Origin: Inia geoffrensis
Taxonomy: Eukaryota > Chordata > Mammalia > Artiodactyla > Iniidae
Assembly (NCBI GenBank): GCA_036417435.1
Contig: CM070914.1
Location: forward strand, 496,001-560,000
Direction of reading: 5' to 3'
Length of the DNA stretch: 64,000 nt
Shown: positions 34,663 through 47,069 of the stretch, piece after piece
Position numbering within the stretch: the first letter of the stretch is position 1
Layout of the letters: each line of letters begins with the position of its first letter
The notes under the pieces: generated by a model
Told to the model about the DNA's origin: nothing
Databases searched by the model: none
The model's input: the letters and a program-made list of their open reading frames with translations, nothing else
Position numbers and translations under genes: made by a program

Positions 34663-36041
34663 GTGCATCATGCGAACTGCCTCAACTAAGCAACGCACTT
34701 GGTACGTGTGGGGCCGTCTAACTCTTCAAAAGTCTGTAGTGCCACGGGAGGAGCAGGCCTTTAATTGCAGTCAGAACGCACGCTGACACTTTCCTGGTGG
34801 CAGGATCAATTCAGGCAGGAGGTCGTACATGGAATGCAGAGCCCAGGGTTTCTCTGAATGCAGCTCAGACTAGGGAAATGGGTAAAATTCTGACGGCCGA
34901 AGGGACGGCCAGAACGGTGTTCCTGAAACTCTGTGAGTGCTGGCGTTCTTAATCTGTTCCAAAACAGAGTGCAGTGCGTTTCCCTACACTCGGCAGACAC
35001 AGAGTGGCTCCAAAGTGCTACGGGACTGGATGTTGCTCAACAGAAACAGGTGGGCCTGAGAGTACGTAGTGTACGTGGCAGTAACATGATGCCCACATGA
35101 GCCTCCTAGGTGTCTGTAAAATCATACTGCGATTTAAGATATGCGGAGCAGAGGTCACATGCTCATGGAAAGTGCTGGACACCTCCGTTTCAACATGTAA
35201 ATCAAAGCCTAACCTGCAGGCATGTGTTCATGCTGGGTGCCCCTTTAGTGACGCGGTATGGTAAGATGCTGACTTTCTCCTGGAGCACAGTGACTTCACG
35301 TACGAGGTCTTCTAAGTATTCAAGGCAGAGTGTTTTCTCATGGCAGCTCACCCCAGGGCCATAACAAAGACTTCCTGGGGACTTGGGACTCACCAGAAAT
35401 GTGGTCCTGACGCTGTTCGAGGACTCTGGAAATATAGCTCTCCTCCCGGGACATGCGGTGTGCAGCCCGTCACTCGGCACGTACAGAGGCCCCCCGATGT
35501 ACAGACCAGTGGGCCTCCAGGTGACTCAGCCTTCCCACAGGGCTCTGGAGGTACTCAGTGAACACTGAGGGAAAATAATGCCCAACCGAGGGGCCTAGGA
35601 GTCCTCCAAAGAGTACTTCCTTTAAAATAAATCCCAACAGCGACCAAGAAGTCATTGAGAGAGCTGCAGGCCTCCCTTTTTGCATGGCTACCCAGGGACT
35701 AAGATGGAGACGTGTTCTCTCATTGTTTCCCTTTAGCTCTAGAGCCTGTCCCGCTCACCACCACCGCGGCCATGGAAGCACCTGCTTTGGACAGAGCCAA
35801 CTCATATTTTCCCCCGAAGCTTTCTTACAGGGTTGAGAGGCCTGTCAACAGCAGAGAATGTCAGGTAGCTTCTAGGCAGCCTGAATGGAGCCTTCAAAAC
35901 GGGAAAGCCAGGCTACTTCCAGCAGGCCCCCGTTTCCACGGGCACACTCATCATATGTCCGTGGGTTCTCTAACAAGTCAAAAGGGGCAGAAGGTTACTG
36001 AGTGTTTCCTTCCCTGATTCAACTTCTCGAAGTAGGGGTCT
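34663..36041 (+). repeat. Monomer U26, 1379 bp, family B
   Basis: Private set shared with U34 and U38: GGCGTTCTTAATCTG, GAGTACGTAGTG and GACGCGGTATGG. Confidence 0.95.
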
Positions 36042-37424
36042 GTGCATCATGCGAACTGCCTCAACCAAACAACGCACTTGGTACGTGTGGGGCCGTCTAA
36101 CTCTTCAACAGTCTGCAGTTCCACGGGAAGAGCAGGCCTTCAATTGCCGTCAGAACGCACGCTCACTCTCTCCTGGGGGCAGCGTGAGTTCAGGCAGGAG
36201 GTCGTACATGGGATGCGAAGCCCAGGGTTTCTCTGAGTGCAGTTCAGACTAGGGTAATGGGTAAAATTTCGAGGGGTGGTGGGACTTGCCAGAACGGGTT
36301 CCTGATCCTCAGTGAGTGCTGGGGTACTTAAGCTGCTCGAATACTGAGTGCAGTGGGTTTCCCTACACTCGACATACACAGAGTGGCTCCAAAGGGCTAC
36401 GGGACTGGATGTTGCTCAGCAGACACAGGTGGGCCTGGGAGTACTTAGTGTACCTGGCAGTAACAGGATGCCCACATGAGCCTCCTAGTTGTCTGTAAAA
36501 CCATACTGCCATTTAAGATATGTGGAGCAGAGGTCACATGCTCATGGAAAGTGCTGGACACCTCCGTTTCAACATGCAAATGAAGGCCTAACCTGCAGGC
36601 ATGTGTTCATGCTGGGTGACCCTTTAGTGACGCAGCATGGTAAGATGCTGACTTTCTCCTGGAGCACAGTGACTTCACGTACGAGGTCTTCTAAGTATTC
36701 AAGGCAGAGTGTTTTCTCATGGCCGCTCACCCTCAGGGCCATGACAAAGACTTCCTGGGGACTTCGGACTCACCAGAAATGTGTTTCTGACGCTGCTCCA
36801 GGACTCTGGAAATGTAGCTCTCCTCCAGGGACATGCGGTGTGCAGCCCAACAGTCGGCAGGTACAGAGGAACCTCCGATGTACAGACCAGTGGGCCTCCA
36901 TGTGGTTCAGCCTTCCCACAGGGCTCTGGAGGTACTCAGTGAACTTGGAGGAAAAATGATGCACAACCGAGGACCCTAGGAGTCCTCCAAAGGGTACTTC
37001 CTTTAAAATAAATCCTAACAGCGATGAAGAACTCATGGAGACAGCTGCAGGCCTCCCTTTCTGCACAGCTACTCAGGGCCTAATGTGGAGACGTGTTCTT
37101 TCATTGAGGTTCCCTTTAGCTCTAGAGGTTTTCACGCTCACTACCACCGCGGCCATTGAAGCACCTGCTATGGACAGAGACAACTCATATTTTTCCCAGA
37201 AGCATTCTTACAGGGTTGAGAGGCCTGTCAACAGCAGAGAATGTCAGGTAGCTTCTAGGCAGCCTGAATGGAGCTTTCAAAATGGGAAAGCCAGGCTACT
37301 TCCAGCAGGCCCCCGTTTCCATGGGCACACTCATCATATGACCGTGGGTTCTTTAACAAGTCAAAAGGGACACAAGGTTACCCAGTGTTTCCTTCCCTGA
37401 ATCAACTTCTCGAAGTAGGGTTTT
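36042..37424 (+). repeat. Monomer U27, 1383 bp, family B
   Basis: CTTCAACAGTCTGC and GAGGGGTGGTGGG at the front. Equivalent to U35 and U39. Confidence 0.95.
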
Positions 37425-38802
37425 GTGCATCATGTGAACTGCCTGAACTAAGCAACGCACTTGGTACGTGTGGGGCCGTGTAACGCTTCAAAAGTCTGTA
37501 GTGCCACGGGAGGAGCAGGCCTTTAATGGCAGTCAGAACGCATGCTGACACTTTCCTGGTGGCAGGGTCAATTCAGGCAGGAGGTCGTACATGGAATGCA
37601 GAGCCCAGGGTTTCTCTGAGTGCAGCTCAGATTAGGGTAATGGGTAAAATTTCGACGGCCGGAGGAACGTGCCAGAACAGTGTTCCTGAAACTCTGTGAG
37701 TGCTGGGGTACTTAATCTGCTCCAAAACAGAGTGCAGTGCGTTTCCCTACACTCGGCATACACAGAGTGGCTCTAAAAGGCTACGGGACTGGATGTTGCT
37801 CCACAGGCACAGGTGGGCCTGGGAGTACTTAGTGTACCTGGCAGTAACAGGATGCCCACATGAGCCTCCTAGGTGTCTGTAAAATCATACTGCCATTTAA
37901 GATATGTGGAGCAGAGGTCACATGTTCATGGAAAGTGCTGGACACCTCCGTTTCAACATGCAAATGAAGGCCTAACCTGCAGGCATGTGTTCATGCTGGG
38001 TGACCCTTTAGTGACACAGCATGGTAAGATGCTGACTTTCTCCTGGAGCACAGTGACTTCACGTACGAGGTCTTCTAAGTATTCAAGGCAGAGTGTTTTC
38101 TCATGGCCGCTCACCCTCAGGGCCATAACAAAGACTTCCTGGGGACTTCGGACTCACCAGAAATGTGTTTCTGACGCTGCTCCAGGACTCTGGAAATGTA
38201 GCTCTCCTCCAGGGACATGCGGTGTGCAGCCCATCAGTCGGCACGTACAGAGGCCCTCCGATGTACAGAACAGTGGGCCTCCATGTGCTTCAGCCTTCCC
38301 ACAGGGCTCTGGAGGTACTCAGTGAACTTGGAGGAAAAATGATGCACAACCGAAGGCCCAGGAGTCCTCCAAAGCGTACTTCCTTTAAAATAAATCCCAA
38401 CAGCGATGAAGACCTCATGGAGACAGTTGCATGCCTCCCTTTTTACACGGCTACTCAGGGTCTAACGTGGAGACATGTTCTCTCATTGTTTCACTTTAGT
38501 TCTAGAGACTGTCATGCTCACCACCACCGAGGCCAAGGAAGCACCTTGTTTGGACAGAACCAATTCATATTTTCCCCGAAGCATTCTTACAGGGTTGAGA
38601 GGCCTGTCAACAGCAGAGAATGTCAGGTAGTTTCTACCAGCATGAATGGAGCCTTCAAATTGAGAAAACAAGTCTAGTTCCAGCCGGCCCCGATTTCCAC
38701 CGGCACACTCATCATACGTCCCTCGGGTTTCTAACAAGTCCAAAGGGAGACAAGGTTACCCAGTGTTTCCTTCCCTGAATCAACTTGTCGAAGTAGGGTT
38801 TT
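37425..38802 (+). repeat. Monomer U28, 1378 bp, B-to-A chimera
   Basis: B up to about 38237 (like U40), family A after about 38268. Confidence 0.9.
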
Positions 38803-40179
38803 GTGCATCATGCGAACTGCCTAAACCAAGCAACGCACTTGGTATGTGTGGGGTCGTCTAACTCTTCAAAAGTCTGCAGTGCCACGGGAAGAGCAGGCCT
38901 GAAATTGCAGTCAGAACGCCCGCTGACTCTCTCCTGGCGCCAGGGTGAGTTCAGGCAGGAGGACGTACATGGAATGCGAAGCGCAGTGTTTCTCTGAGTG
39001 CAGCTCAGACTAGGGTAATGGGTAAAATTTCGACGGCCTGAGGGACGTGCCAGAACGGTGTTCCTGAACCTCTGAGTGCTAGGGTACTTAAGCTGCGCCA
39101 AAACAGAGTGCAGTGTGTTTCCCTACACTCAGCGTACACAGAGTGGCTCCAAAGGGCTACGGGACTGGATGTTGCTCAAAAGACACAGGTGGGCCTGGGA
39201 GTAATTAATGTACCTGGCAGTAACAGGATGCCCACATGAGCCTCCTAGGTGTCTGTAAAATCCTACTGCCATTTAAGATATGCAGAGCAGAGGTCACATG
39301 CTCATGGAAAGTGCTGGACACCTCCGTTCCTACACGCAAATCAAAGCCTAACCTCCAGGCATGTGCTCATGCTGGGTGTGCCTTCAGTGACGCAGCATGG
39401 TAAGATGCTGACTTTCTCCTGGAGCACAGTGACTTCACGTGCGAGGTGTTCTAAGTATTTAAGGCAGAGTGTTTTCTCATGGCAGCTCACCCTCAGGGCC
39501 ATGACAAAGACTTCCTGGGGACTTCGGACTCACCAGAAATGTGGTCCTGACGGTGCTCCAGGACTCTGGAAATATAGCTCTCCTCCCGGGACATGCGGTG
39601 TGCAGCCCGTCACTCGGCACGTACAGAGGCCCTCCGATGTACAGACCAGTGGGCCTCCATGTGCTTCAGCCTTCCCACAGGGCTCTGGAGGTACTCAGTG
39701 AACTTGGAGGAAAAATGATGCACAACCGAGGGCCCAGGAGTCCTCCAAATGGTACTTCCTTTAAAATAAATCCCAACAGCAATGAAGAACTCATGGAGAC
39801 AGTTGCATGCCTCCCTTTTTACACGGCTACTCAGGGTCTAACGTGGAGACGTGTTCTCTCATTGTTTCACTTTAGTTCTATAGACTGTCATGCTCACCAC
39901 CACCGAGGCCATGGCAGCACCTTGTTTGGACAGAGCTAATTCATATTTTCCCCGAAGCATTCTTATAGGGTTGAAAGGCCTGTCAAGAGCAGAGAATGTC
40001 AGGTAGTTTCTAGGCAGCATGAATGGAGCCTTCAAATTGAGAAAACAAGTCTAGTTCCAGCAGGCCCCGGTTTCCACGGACACACTCATCATACGTCCCT
40101 CGGGTTTTTAACAAGTCCAAAGGGAGACAAGGTTACCCAGTGTTTCCTTCCCTGAATCAACTTGTCGAAGTAGGGTTTT
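38803..40179 (+). repeat. Monomer U29, 1377 bp, family A1
   Basis: Private GTAATTAATGTACC at 39202 breaks a word conserved nearly everywhere else. Carries the second CENP-B-box-like site. Confidence 0.95.
40065..40081 (-). promoter_or_regulatory. CENP-B-box-like 17-mer, 8 of 9 core positions (unit 29)
   Basis: Identical 17-mer to the one in unit 15, at the same place in the monomer and 14 monomers downstream. The usual A-type sequence at this place (for example 13905-13921) matches seven of nine core positions. Family B and C sequences with CCCCCGTTTCC or CCCCCATTTCC match fewer. Confidence 0.35.
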
Positions 40180-41553
40180 GTGCATCATGCGAACTGCCTC
40201 AACCAAGCAATGCACTTGGTATGTGTGGAGCCGTCTGACTCTTCAAAAGTCTGCAGTGCCACGGGAAGAGCACGCCTGAAATTGCAGTCAGAACGCACGT
40301 TGACTCTCTCCTGGAGCCATGGTGAGTTCAGGCAGGTCGTACATGGAATGCGAAGCCCAGGGTTTCTCTGAGTGCAGCTCAGACTAGGGTAATGGGTAAA
40401 ATTTCGACGGCCCGAGGGACGTGCCAGAACGGTGTTCCTGAACCTCTGAGTGCTAGGGTACTTAAGCTGCGCCAAAACAGAGTGCAGTGTGTTTCCCTAC
40501 ACTCAGCGTACACAGAGTGGCTCCAAAGGGCTACGGGACTGGATGTTGCTCAACAGACACAGGTGGGCCTGGGAGTACTTAGTGTACCTGGCAGTAAGAG
40601 GATGCCCACATGAGCCTCCTAGGTGTCTGTAAAATCCTACAGCCATTTAAGATATGCAGAGCAGAGGTCACATGCTCATGGAAAGTGCTGGACACCTCCG
40701 TTCCTACACGCAAATCAAAGCCTAACCTCCAGGCATATGTTCATGCTGGGTGCGCATTAAGTGACGCAGCATGGTAAGATGCTGACTTTCTCCTGGAGCA
40801 CAGTGACTTCGCGTACGAGGTCTTCTAAGTATTCAAGGCAGAGTGTTTTCTCATGGCAGCTCACCCTCAGGGCCATGACAAAGACTTCCTGGGGACTTCG
40901 GACTCACCAGAAATGTGGTCCTGAAGGTGCTCCAGGACTCTGGAAATGTAGCTCTCCTCCCGGGACATGCAGTGTGCAGCCCGTCACTCGGCATGTACAG
41001 AGTCCCTCCGATGTACAGACCAGTGGGCCTCCATGTGGCTCAGCCTTCCCACAGGGCTCTGGAGGTACTCAGTGAACTTGGAGGAAAAGTGATGCACAAC
41101 CGAGGACCCAAGAGTCCTCCAAAGGGTACTTCTTTTAAAATAAATCCCAACAGCGATGAAGAACTCATGGAGACAGTTGCATGCCTCCCTTTTTACACGG
41201 CCACTCAGGGTCTAACGTGGTGACGTGTTCTCTCATTGTTTCACTTTAGTTCTAGAGACTGTCATGCTCACCACCACCGAGGCCATGGAAGCACCTTGTT
41301 TGGACAGAGCCAATTCATATTTTCCCCGAAGCATTCTTAAAGGGTTGAGAGGCCTGTCAACAGCAGAGAATGTCAGGTAGTTTCTAGGCAGCATGAATGG
41401 AGCCTTCAAATTGAGAAAACAAGTCTAGTTCCAGCAGGACCCAATTTCCACGGGCACACTCATCATACGTCCCTCGGGTTTCTAACAAGTCCAAAGGGAG
41501 ACAAGGTTACCCAGTGTTTCCTTCCCTGAATCAACTTGTCGAAGTAGGGTTTT
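40180..41553 (+). repeat. Monomer U30, 1374 bp, subtype A2a
   Basis: Closest to U18. Private AGAGTCCCTCC (41000) and ACCCAAGAGTCC (41106). Confidence 0.95.
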
Positions 41554-42929
41554 GTGCATCATGCGAACTGCCTCAACCAAGCAACTCACTTGGTATGTGT
41601 GGGGCCGTCTAACTCTTCAAATGTCTGCAGTGCCACGGGAAGAGCAGGCCTGAAATTGCAGTCAGAACGCACGCTGACTCTCTCCTGGCGCCAGGGTGAG
41701 TTCAGGCAGGAGGTCGTACATGGAATGCGAAGCCCAGGGTTTCTCTGAGTGCACCTCAGACTAGGGTAATGGGTAAAATTTCGACGGCCTGAGGGACGTG
41801 CCAGAACGGTGTTCCTGAACCTCTTTGAGTGCTGGGGTACTTAAGCTGCTTCAAAAAGAGTGCAGTGCGTTTCCCTACACTCAGCATACAGAGTGGATCC
41901 AAAGGGCTACGGGACTGGATGTTGCTCAACAGACACAGGTGGGCCTGGGAGTACTTAGTGTACCTGGCAGTAACAGGATGCCCACATGAGCCTCCAAGGT
42001 GTCTGTAAAATCCTACTGCCATTTAAGATATGCAGAGCAGAGGTCACATGCTCATGGAAAGTGCTGGACACCTCCGTTCCTACACGCAAATCAAAGCCTA
42101 ACCTCCAGGCATATGTTCATGCTGGGTGCGCATTAAGTGACGCAGCATGGTAAGATGCTGACTTTCTCCTGGAGCACAGTGACTTCGCGTACGAGGTCTT
42201 CTAAGTATTCAAGGCAGAGTGTTTTCTCATGGCAGCTCACCCTCAGGGCCATGACAAAGACTTCCTTGGGACTTCGGACTCACCAGAAATGTGGTCCTGA
42301 CGGTGCTCCAGGACTCTGGAAATGTAGCTCTCCTCCCGGGACATGCGGTGTGCAGCCCGTCACTTGGCATGGACAGAGGCCCTCCGATGTACAGAACAGT
42401 GGGCCTCCATGTGCTTCAGCCTTCCCACAGGGCTCTGGAGGTACTCAGTGAACTTGGAGGAAAAATGATGCACAACCGAGGGCCCAGGAGTCCTCCAAAG
42501 GGTACTTCCTTTAAAATAAATCCCAACAGCGATGAAGAACTCATGGAGACAGTTGCATGCCTCCCTTTTTACACGGCTACTCAGGGTCTAACGTGGAGAC
42601 GTGTTCTCTCATTGTTTCACTTTAGTTCTAGAGACTGTCATGCTCACCATCACCGAGGCAATGGAGGCACCTTGTTTGGACAGAGCCAATTCATATTTTC
42701 CCCGAAGCATTCTTACAGGGTTGAGAGGCCTGTCAAGAGCAGAGAATGTCAGGTAGTTTCTAGGCAGCATGAATGGAGCTTTCAAATTGAGAAAACAAGT
42801 CTAGTTCCAGCAGGCCCCGATTTCCACGGGCACACTCATCATACGTCCCTCGGGTTTCTAACAAGTCCAAAGGGAGACAAGGTTACCCAGTGTTTCCTTC
42901 CCTGAATCAACTTGTCGAAGTAGGGTTTT
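41554..42929 (+). repeat. Monomer U31, 1376 bp, subtype A2b
   Basis: GAGGCAATGGAGG (42655) and GTCAAGAGC (42731) link its last third to the end of U35. Confidence 0.95.
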
Positions 42930-44308
42930 GTGCATCATGCGAACTGCCTCAACCAAGCAACGCACTTGGTATGTTTGGGGCCGTCTAACTCTTCAAAAGT
43001 CTGCAGTGCCACGGGAAGAGCAGGCCTGAAATTGCAGTCAGAACGCACGCTGACTCTCTCCTGGCGGCAGGGTGAGTTCAGGCAGGAGGTCGTACATGGA
43101 ATGCGAAGCCCAGGGTTTCTCTGAGTGCAGCTCAGACTAGGGTAATGGGTAAAATTTCGACGGCCTGAGGGACGTGCCAGAACGGTGTTCCTGAACCTCT
43201 GAGTGCTAGGGTACTTAAGCTGCTCCAAAACAGCGTGCAGTGTGTTTCCCTACACTCAGCATACACAGAGTGGCTCCAAAGGGCTACGGGACTGGATGTT
43301 GCTCAACAGACACAGGTGGGCCTGGGAGTACTTAGTGTACCTGGCAGTAACAGGATGCCCACATGAGCCTCCTAGGTGTCTGTAAAATCCTACTGCCATT
43401 TAAGATATGCAGAGCAGAGGTCACATGCTCATGGAAAGTGCTGGACACCTCTGTTCCTACACGCAAATCAAAGCCTAACCTCCAGGCATGTGTTCATGCT
43501 GGGTGCGCATTAAGTGACGCAGCATGGTAAGATGCTGACTTTCTCCTGGAGCACAGTGACTTCACGTGCGAGGTCTTCTAAGTATTCAAGGCAGAGTGTT
43601 TTCTCATGGCAGCTAACCCTTTGGGCAATGACAAAGACTTCCTGGGGACTTCGGACTCACCAGAAATGTGGTCCTGACGGTGCTCCAGGACTCTGGAAAT
43701 GTAGCTCTCCTCCCGGGACATGCGGTGTGCAGGCCGTCACTCGGCACGTACAGAGGCCCTCCGATGTACAGACCAGTGGGCCTCCATGTGGCTCAGCCTT
43801 CCCACAGGGCTCTGGAGGTACTCAGTGAACTTGGAGGAAAAACGATGCACAACCGAGGGCCCTAGGAGTCCTCCAAAGGGTCCTTCCTTTACAATAAATC
43901 CCAACAGCGATGAAGAACTCATGGAGACAGTTGCATGCTTCCCTTTTTGCATGGCTACTCAGGGTCTAACGTGGAGACGTGTTCTCTCATTGTTTCACTT
44001 TAGTTCTAGAGAGTGTGATGCTCACCACCACCGCGGCCATGGAAGCACCTGCTTCGGACAGAGCCAACTCATATTTTTCCCCAAGGCATTCTTACAGGGT
44101 TGAGAGGCCTGTCAACAGCAGAGAATATCAGGTAGCTTCTAGGCAGCCTGAATGGGGCCTTCAAAATGAGAAAGCCAGGCTACTTCCAGCAGGCCCCCGT
44201 TTCCACGGGCACACTCATCATATGTCCGTGGGTTCTCTAACAAGTCAAAAGGGACAGAAGATTACCGAGAGTTTCCTTCTCTGATTCAACTTCTCGAAGT
44301 AGGGTTTT
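42930..44308 (+). repeat. Monomer U32, 1379 bp, A-to-B chimera
   Basis: First monomer of the duplicated A/B tetramer. The A1 front has CAGCGTGCAG; B starts by about 43850. Confidence 0.9.
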
Positions 44309-45690
44309 GTGTATCATGCGAACTGCCTCAACCAAGCAACGCACTTGGTACGTGTGAGGCCGTCTAACTATTCAAAAGTCTGCAGTACCACGGGAGGAGC
44401 AGGCCTTTTATTGCAGTCAGAACGCACGCTGACTCTTTCCTGGTGGCAGGGTCAATTCAGGCAGGAGGTCGTACATGGAATGCAGAGCCCAGGGTTTCTC
44501 TGAGTGCAGCTCAGATTAGGGTAATGGGTAAAATTTCGATGGCCGGAGGAACGTGCCAGAACGGTGTTCCTGCACCTCTGTGAGTGCTGGGGTACTTAAG
44601 ATGCTCCAAAACAGAGTGCAGTGCGTTTCCCTACACTCGGCATACACAGAGTGGCTCTAAAGGGCTACGGGACTGCATGTTGCTCAACAGACACAGGTGG
44701 GCCTGGGAGTACTTAGTGTACCTGGCAGTAACAGGATGCCCATATGAGCCTCGTAGGTGTCTGAAAAACCATACTGCCATTAAAGTTATGCAGAGCAGAG
44801 GACACATGCTCATGGAAAGTGCTGGACACCTCCGTTTCAACATGCAAATGAAGGCCTAACCTGCAGGCATGTGTTCATTCTGGGTGACCCTTTAGTGACG
44901 CAGCATGGTAAGATGCTGACTTTCTCCTGGAGCACAGTGACTTCACGTACGAGGTCTTCTAAGTATTCAAGGCAGAGTGTTTTCTCATGGCCGCTCACCC
45001 TCAGGGCCATGACAAAGACTTCCTGGGGACTTCGGACTCACCAGAAATGTGTTTCTGACGCTGCTCCAGGACTCTGGAAATGTAGCTCTCCTCCCGGGAC
45101 ATGCGGTGTGCAGCCCATCACTCGGCACGTACAGAGGCCCTCCGATGTACAGACCAGTGGGCCTCCATGTGGTTCAGCCTTCCCACAGGGCTCTGGAGGT
45201 ACTCAGTGAACTTGGAGGAAAAATGATGCACAACCGAGGGCCCTAGGAGTCCTCCAAAGGGTACTTCCTTTAAAATAAATCCTAACAGCGATGAAGAACT
45301 CATGGAGACAGATGCAGGCCTCCTTTTCTGCACGGCTACTCAGGGCCTAATGTGGAGACGTGTTCTTTCATTGAGTTTCCCTTTAGCTCTAGAGGTTTTC
45401 ACGCTCACTACCACCGCGGCCATGGAAGCACCTGCTTTGGACAGAGAAAACTCTTATTTTTCCCCGAAGCATTCTTACAGGGTTGAGAGGCCTGTCAACA
45501 GCAGAGAATGTTAGATAGCTTCTAGGCAGGCTGAATGGAGCTTTCAAAATGGGAAAGCCAGGTACTTCCAGCAGGCCCCCGTTTCCCCGGGTACACTCAT
45601 CATATGTCCGTGTGTTCTATAACAAGTCAAAAGGGACACAAGGTTACCCAGTGTTTCCTTCCCTGAATCAGCTTCTCGAAGTAGGGTTTT
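44309..45690 (+). repeat. Monomer U33, 1382 bp, family B
   Basis: Copy of U25. Private AACTCTTATTTTTCC (45450) and ATGTTAGATAGC (45508). Confidence 0.95.
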
Positions 45691-47069
45691 GTGCATCATG
45701 CGAACTGCCTCAACTAAGCAACGCACTTGGTACGTGTGGGGCCGTCTAACTCTTCAAAAGTCTGTAGTGCCACGGGAGGAGCAGGCCTTTAATTGCAGTC
45801 AGAACGCACGCTGACACTTTCCTGGTGGCAGGATCAATTCAGGCAGGAGGTCGTACATGGAATGCAGAGCCCAGGGTTTCTCTGAATGCAGCTCAGACTA
45901 GGGAAATGGGTAAAATTCTGACGGCCGAAGGGACGGCCAGAACGGTGTTCCTGAAACTCTGTGAGTGCTGGCGTTCTTAATCTGTTCCAAAACAGAGTGC
46001 AGTGCGTTTCCCTACACTCGGCAGACACAGAGTGGCTCCAAAGTGCTACGGGACTGGATGTTGCTCAACAGAAACAGGTGGGCCTGAGAGTACGTAGTGT
46101 ACGTGGCAGTAACATGATGCCCACATGAGCCTCCTAGGTGTCTGTAAAATCATACTGCGATTTAAGATATGCGGAGCAGAGGTCACATGCTCATGGAAAG
46201 TGCTGGACACCTCCGTTTCAACATGTAAATCAAAGCCTAACCTGCAGGCATGTGTTCATGCTGGGTGCCCCTTTAGTGACGCGGTATGGTAAGATGCTGA
46301 CTTTCTCCTGTAGCACAGTGACTTCACGTACGAGGTCTTCTAAGTATTCAAGGCAGAGTGTTTTCTCATGGCAGCTCACCCCAGGGCCATAACAAAGACT
46401 TCCTGGGGACTTGGGACTCACCAGAAATGTGGTCCTGACGCTGTTCGAGGACTCTGGAAATGTAGCTCTCCTCCCGGGACATACGGTGTGCAGCCCGTCA
46501 CTCGGCACGTACAGAGGCCCCCCGATGTACAGACCAGTGGGCCTCCAGGTGACTCAGCCTTCCCACAGGGCTCTGGAGGTACTCAGTGAACACTGAGGGA
46601 AAATAATGCCCAACCGAGGGGCCTAGGAGTCCTCCAAAGAGTACTTCCTTTAAAATAAATCCCAACAGCGACCAAGAAGTCATTGAGAGAGCTGCAGGCC
46701 TCCCTTTTTGCATGGCTACCCAGGGACTAAGATGGAGACGTGTTCTCTCATTGTTTCCCTTTAGCTCTAGAGCCTGTCCCGCTCACCACCACCGCGGCCA
46801 TGGAAGCACCTGCTTTGGACAAAGCCAACTCATATTTTCCCCCGAAGCTTTCTTACAGGGTTGAGAGGCCTGTCAACAGCAGAGAATGTCAGGTAGCTTC
46901 TAGGCAGCCTGAATGGAGCCTTCAAAACGGGAAAGCCAGGCTACTTCCAGCAGGCCCCCGTTTCCACGGGCACACTCATCATATGTCCGTGGGTTCTCTA
47001 ACAAGTCAAAAGGGACAGAAGGTTACTGAGTGTTTCCTTCCCTGATTCAACTTCTCGAAGTAGGGGTCT
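45691..47069 (+). repeat. Monomer U34, 1379 bp, family B
   Basis: Copy of U26. Private CTCCTGTAGCACAG at 46305. Confidence 0.95.

Larger units (their letters stand above)
32340..36965 (+). repeat. Partial third copy of the A/B tetramer, ~4.6 kb
   Basis: Corresponds to 43368-47993 at a fixed offset of 11028 bp, including the marker GCTAACCCTTTGGGC and the whole of units 25 and 26. Beyond about 36965 it resembles 53512 onward (offset 16547) rather than the A-type sequence at 47994. Confidence 0.85.
32700..38250. repeat. Block B-1: family B monomers
   Basis: Family B markers are ACCACCGCGGCC, CCAACTCATATTT, GCCAGGCTACTTCC, CATATGTCCGTGGG and the word GGGCCCTAGGAG. The left edge lies in hybrid unit 24, between about 32590 and 32810. 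The right edge lies in unit 28, between CAGTCGGCACG at about 38235 (B) and AGAACAGTGGGCC at about 38268 (A). Confidence 0.75.
40180..42929 (+). repeat. A2 dimer copy 5 (units 30-31), isolated within the A/B region
   Basis: The A2a and A2b marker sets occur in the same order and phase as at 18-29 kb. The A2a half is closest to copy 3 (GGAGCCATGG). Private changes include CTTAAAGGGTTG at 41337, GCTTCAAAAAGAG at 41848 and a missing CTAGG (CTCCAAGGTG) at 41993. Confidence 0.85.
38250..43730. repeat. Block A-3: family A island between B blocks
   Basis: Contains the end of unit 28, unit 29 (A1-like), the A2a/A2b dimer of units 30-31 and the front of hybrid unit 32. The change to family B falls between about 43620 and 43850. 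Confidence 0.75.
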
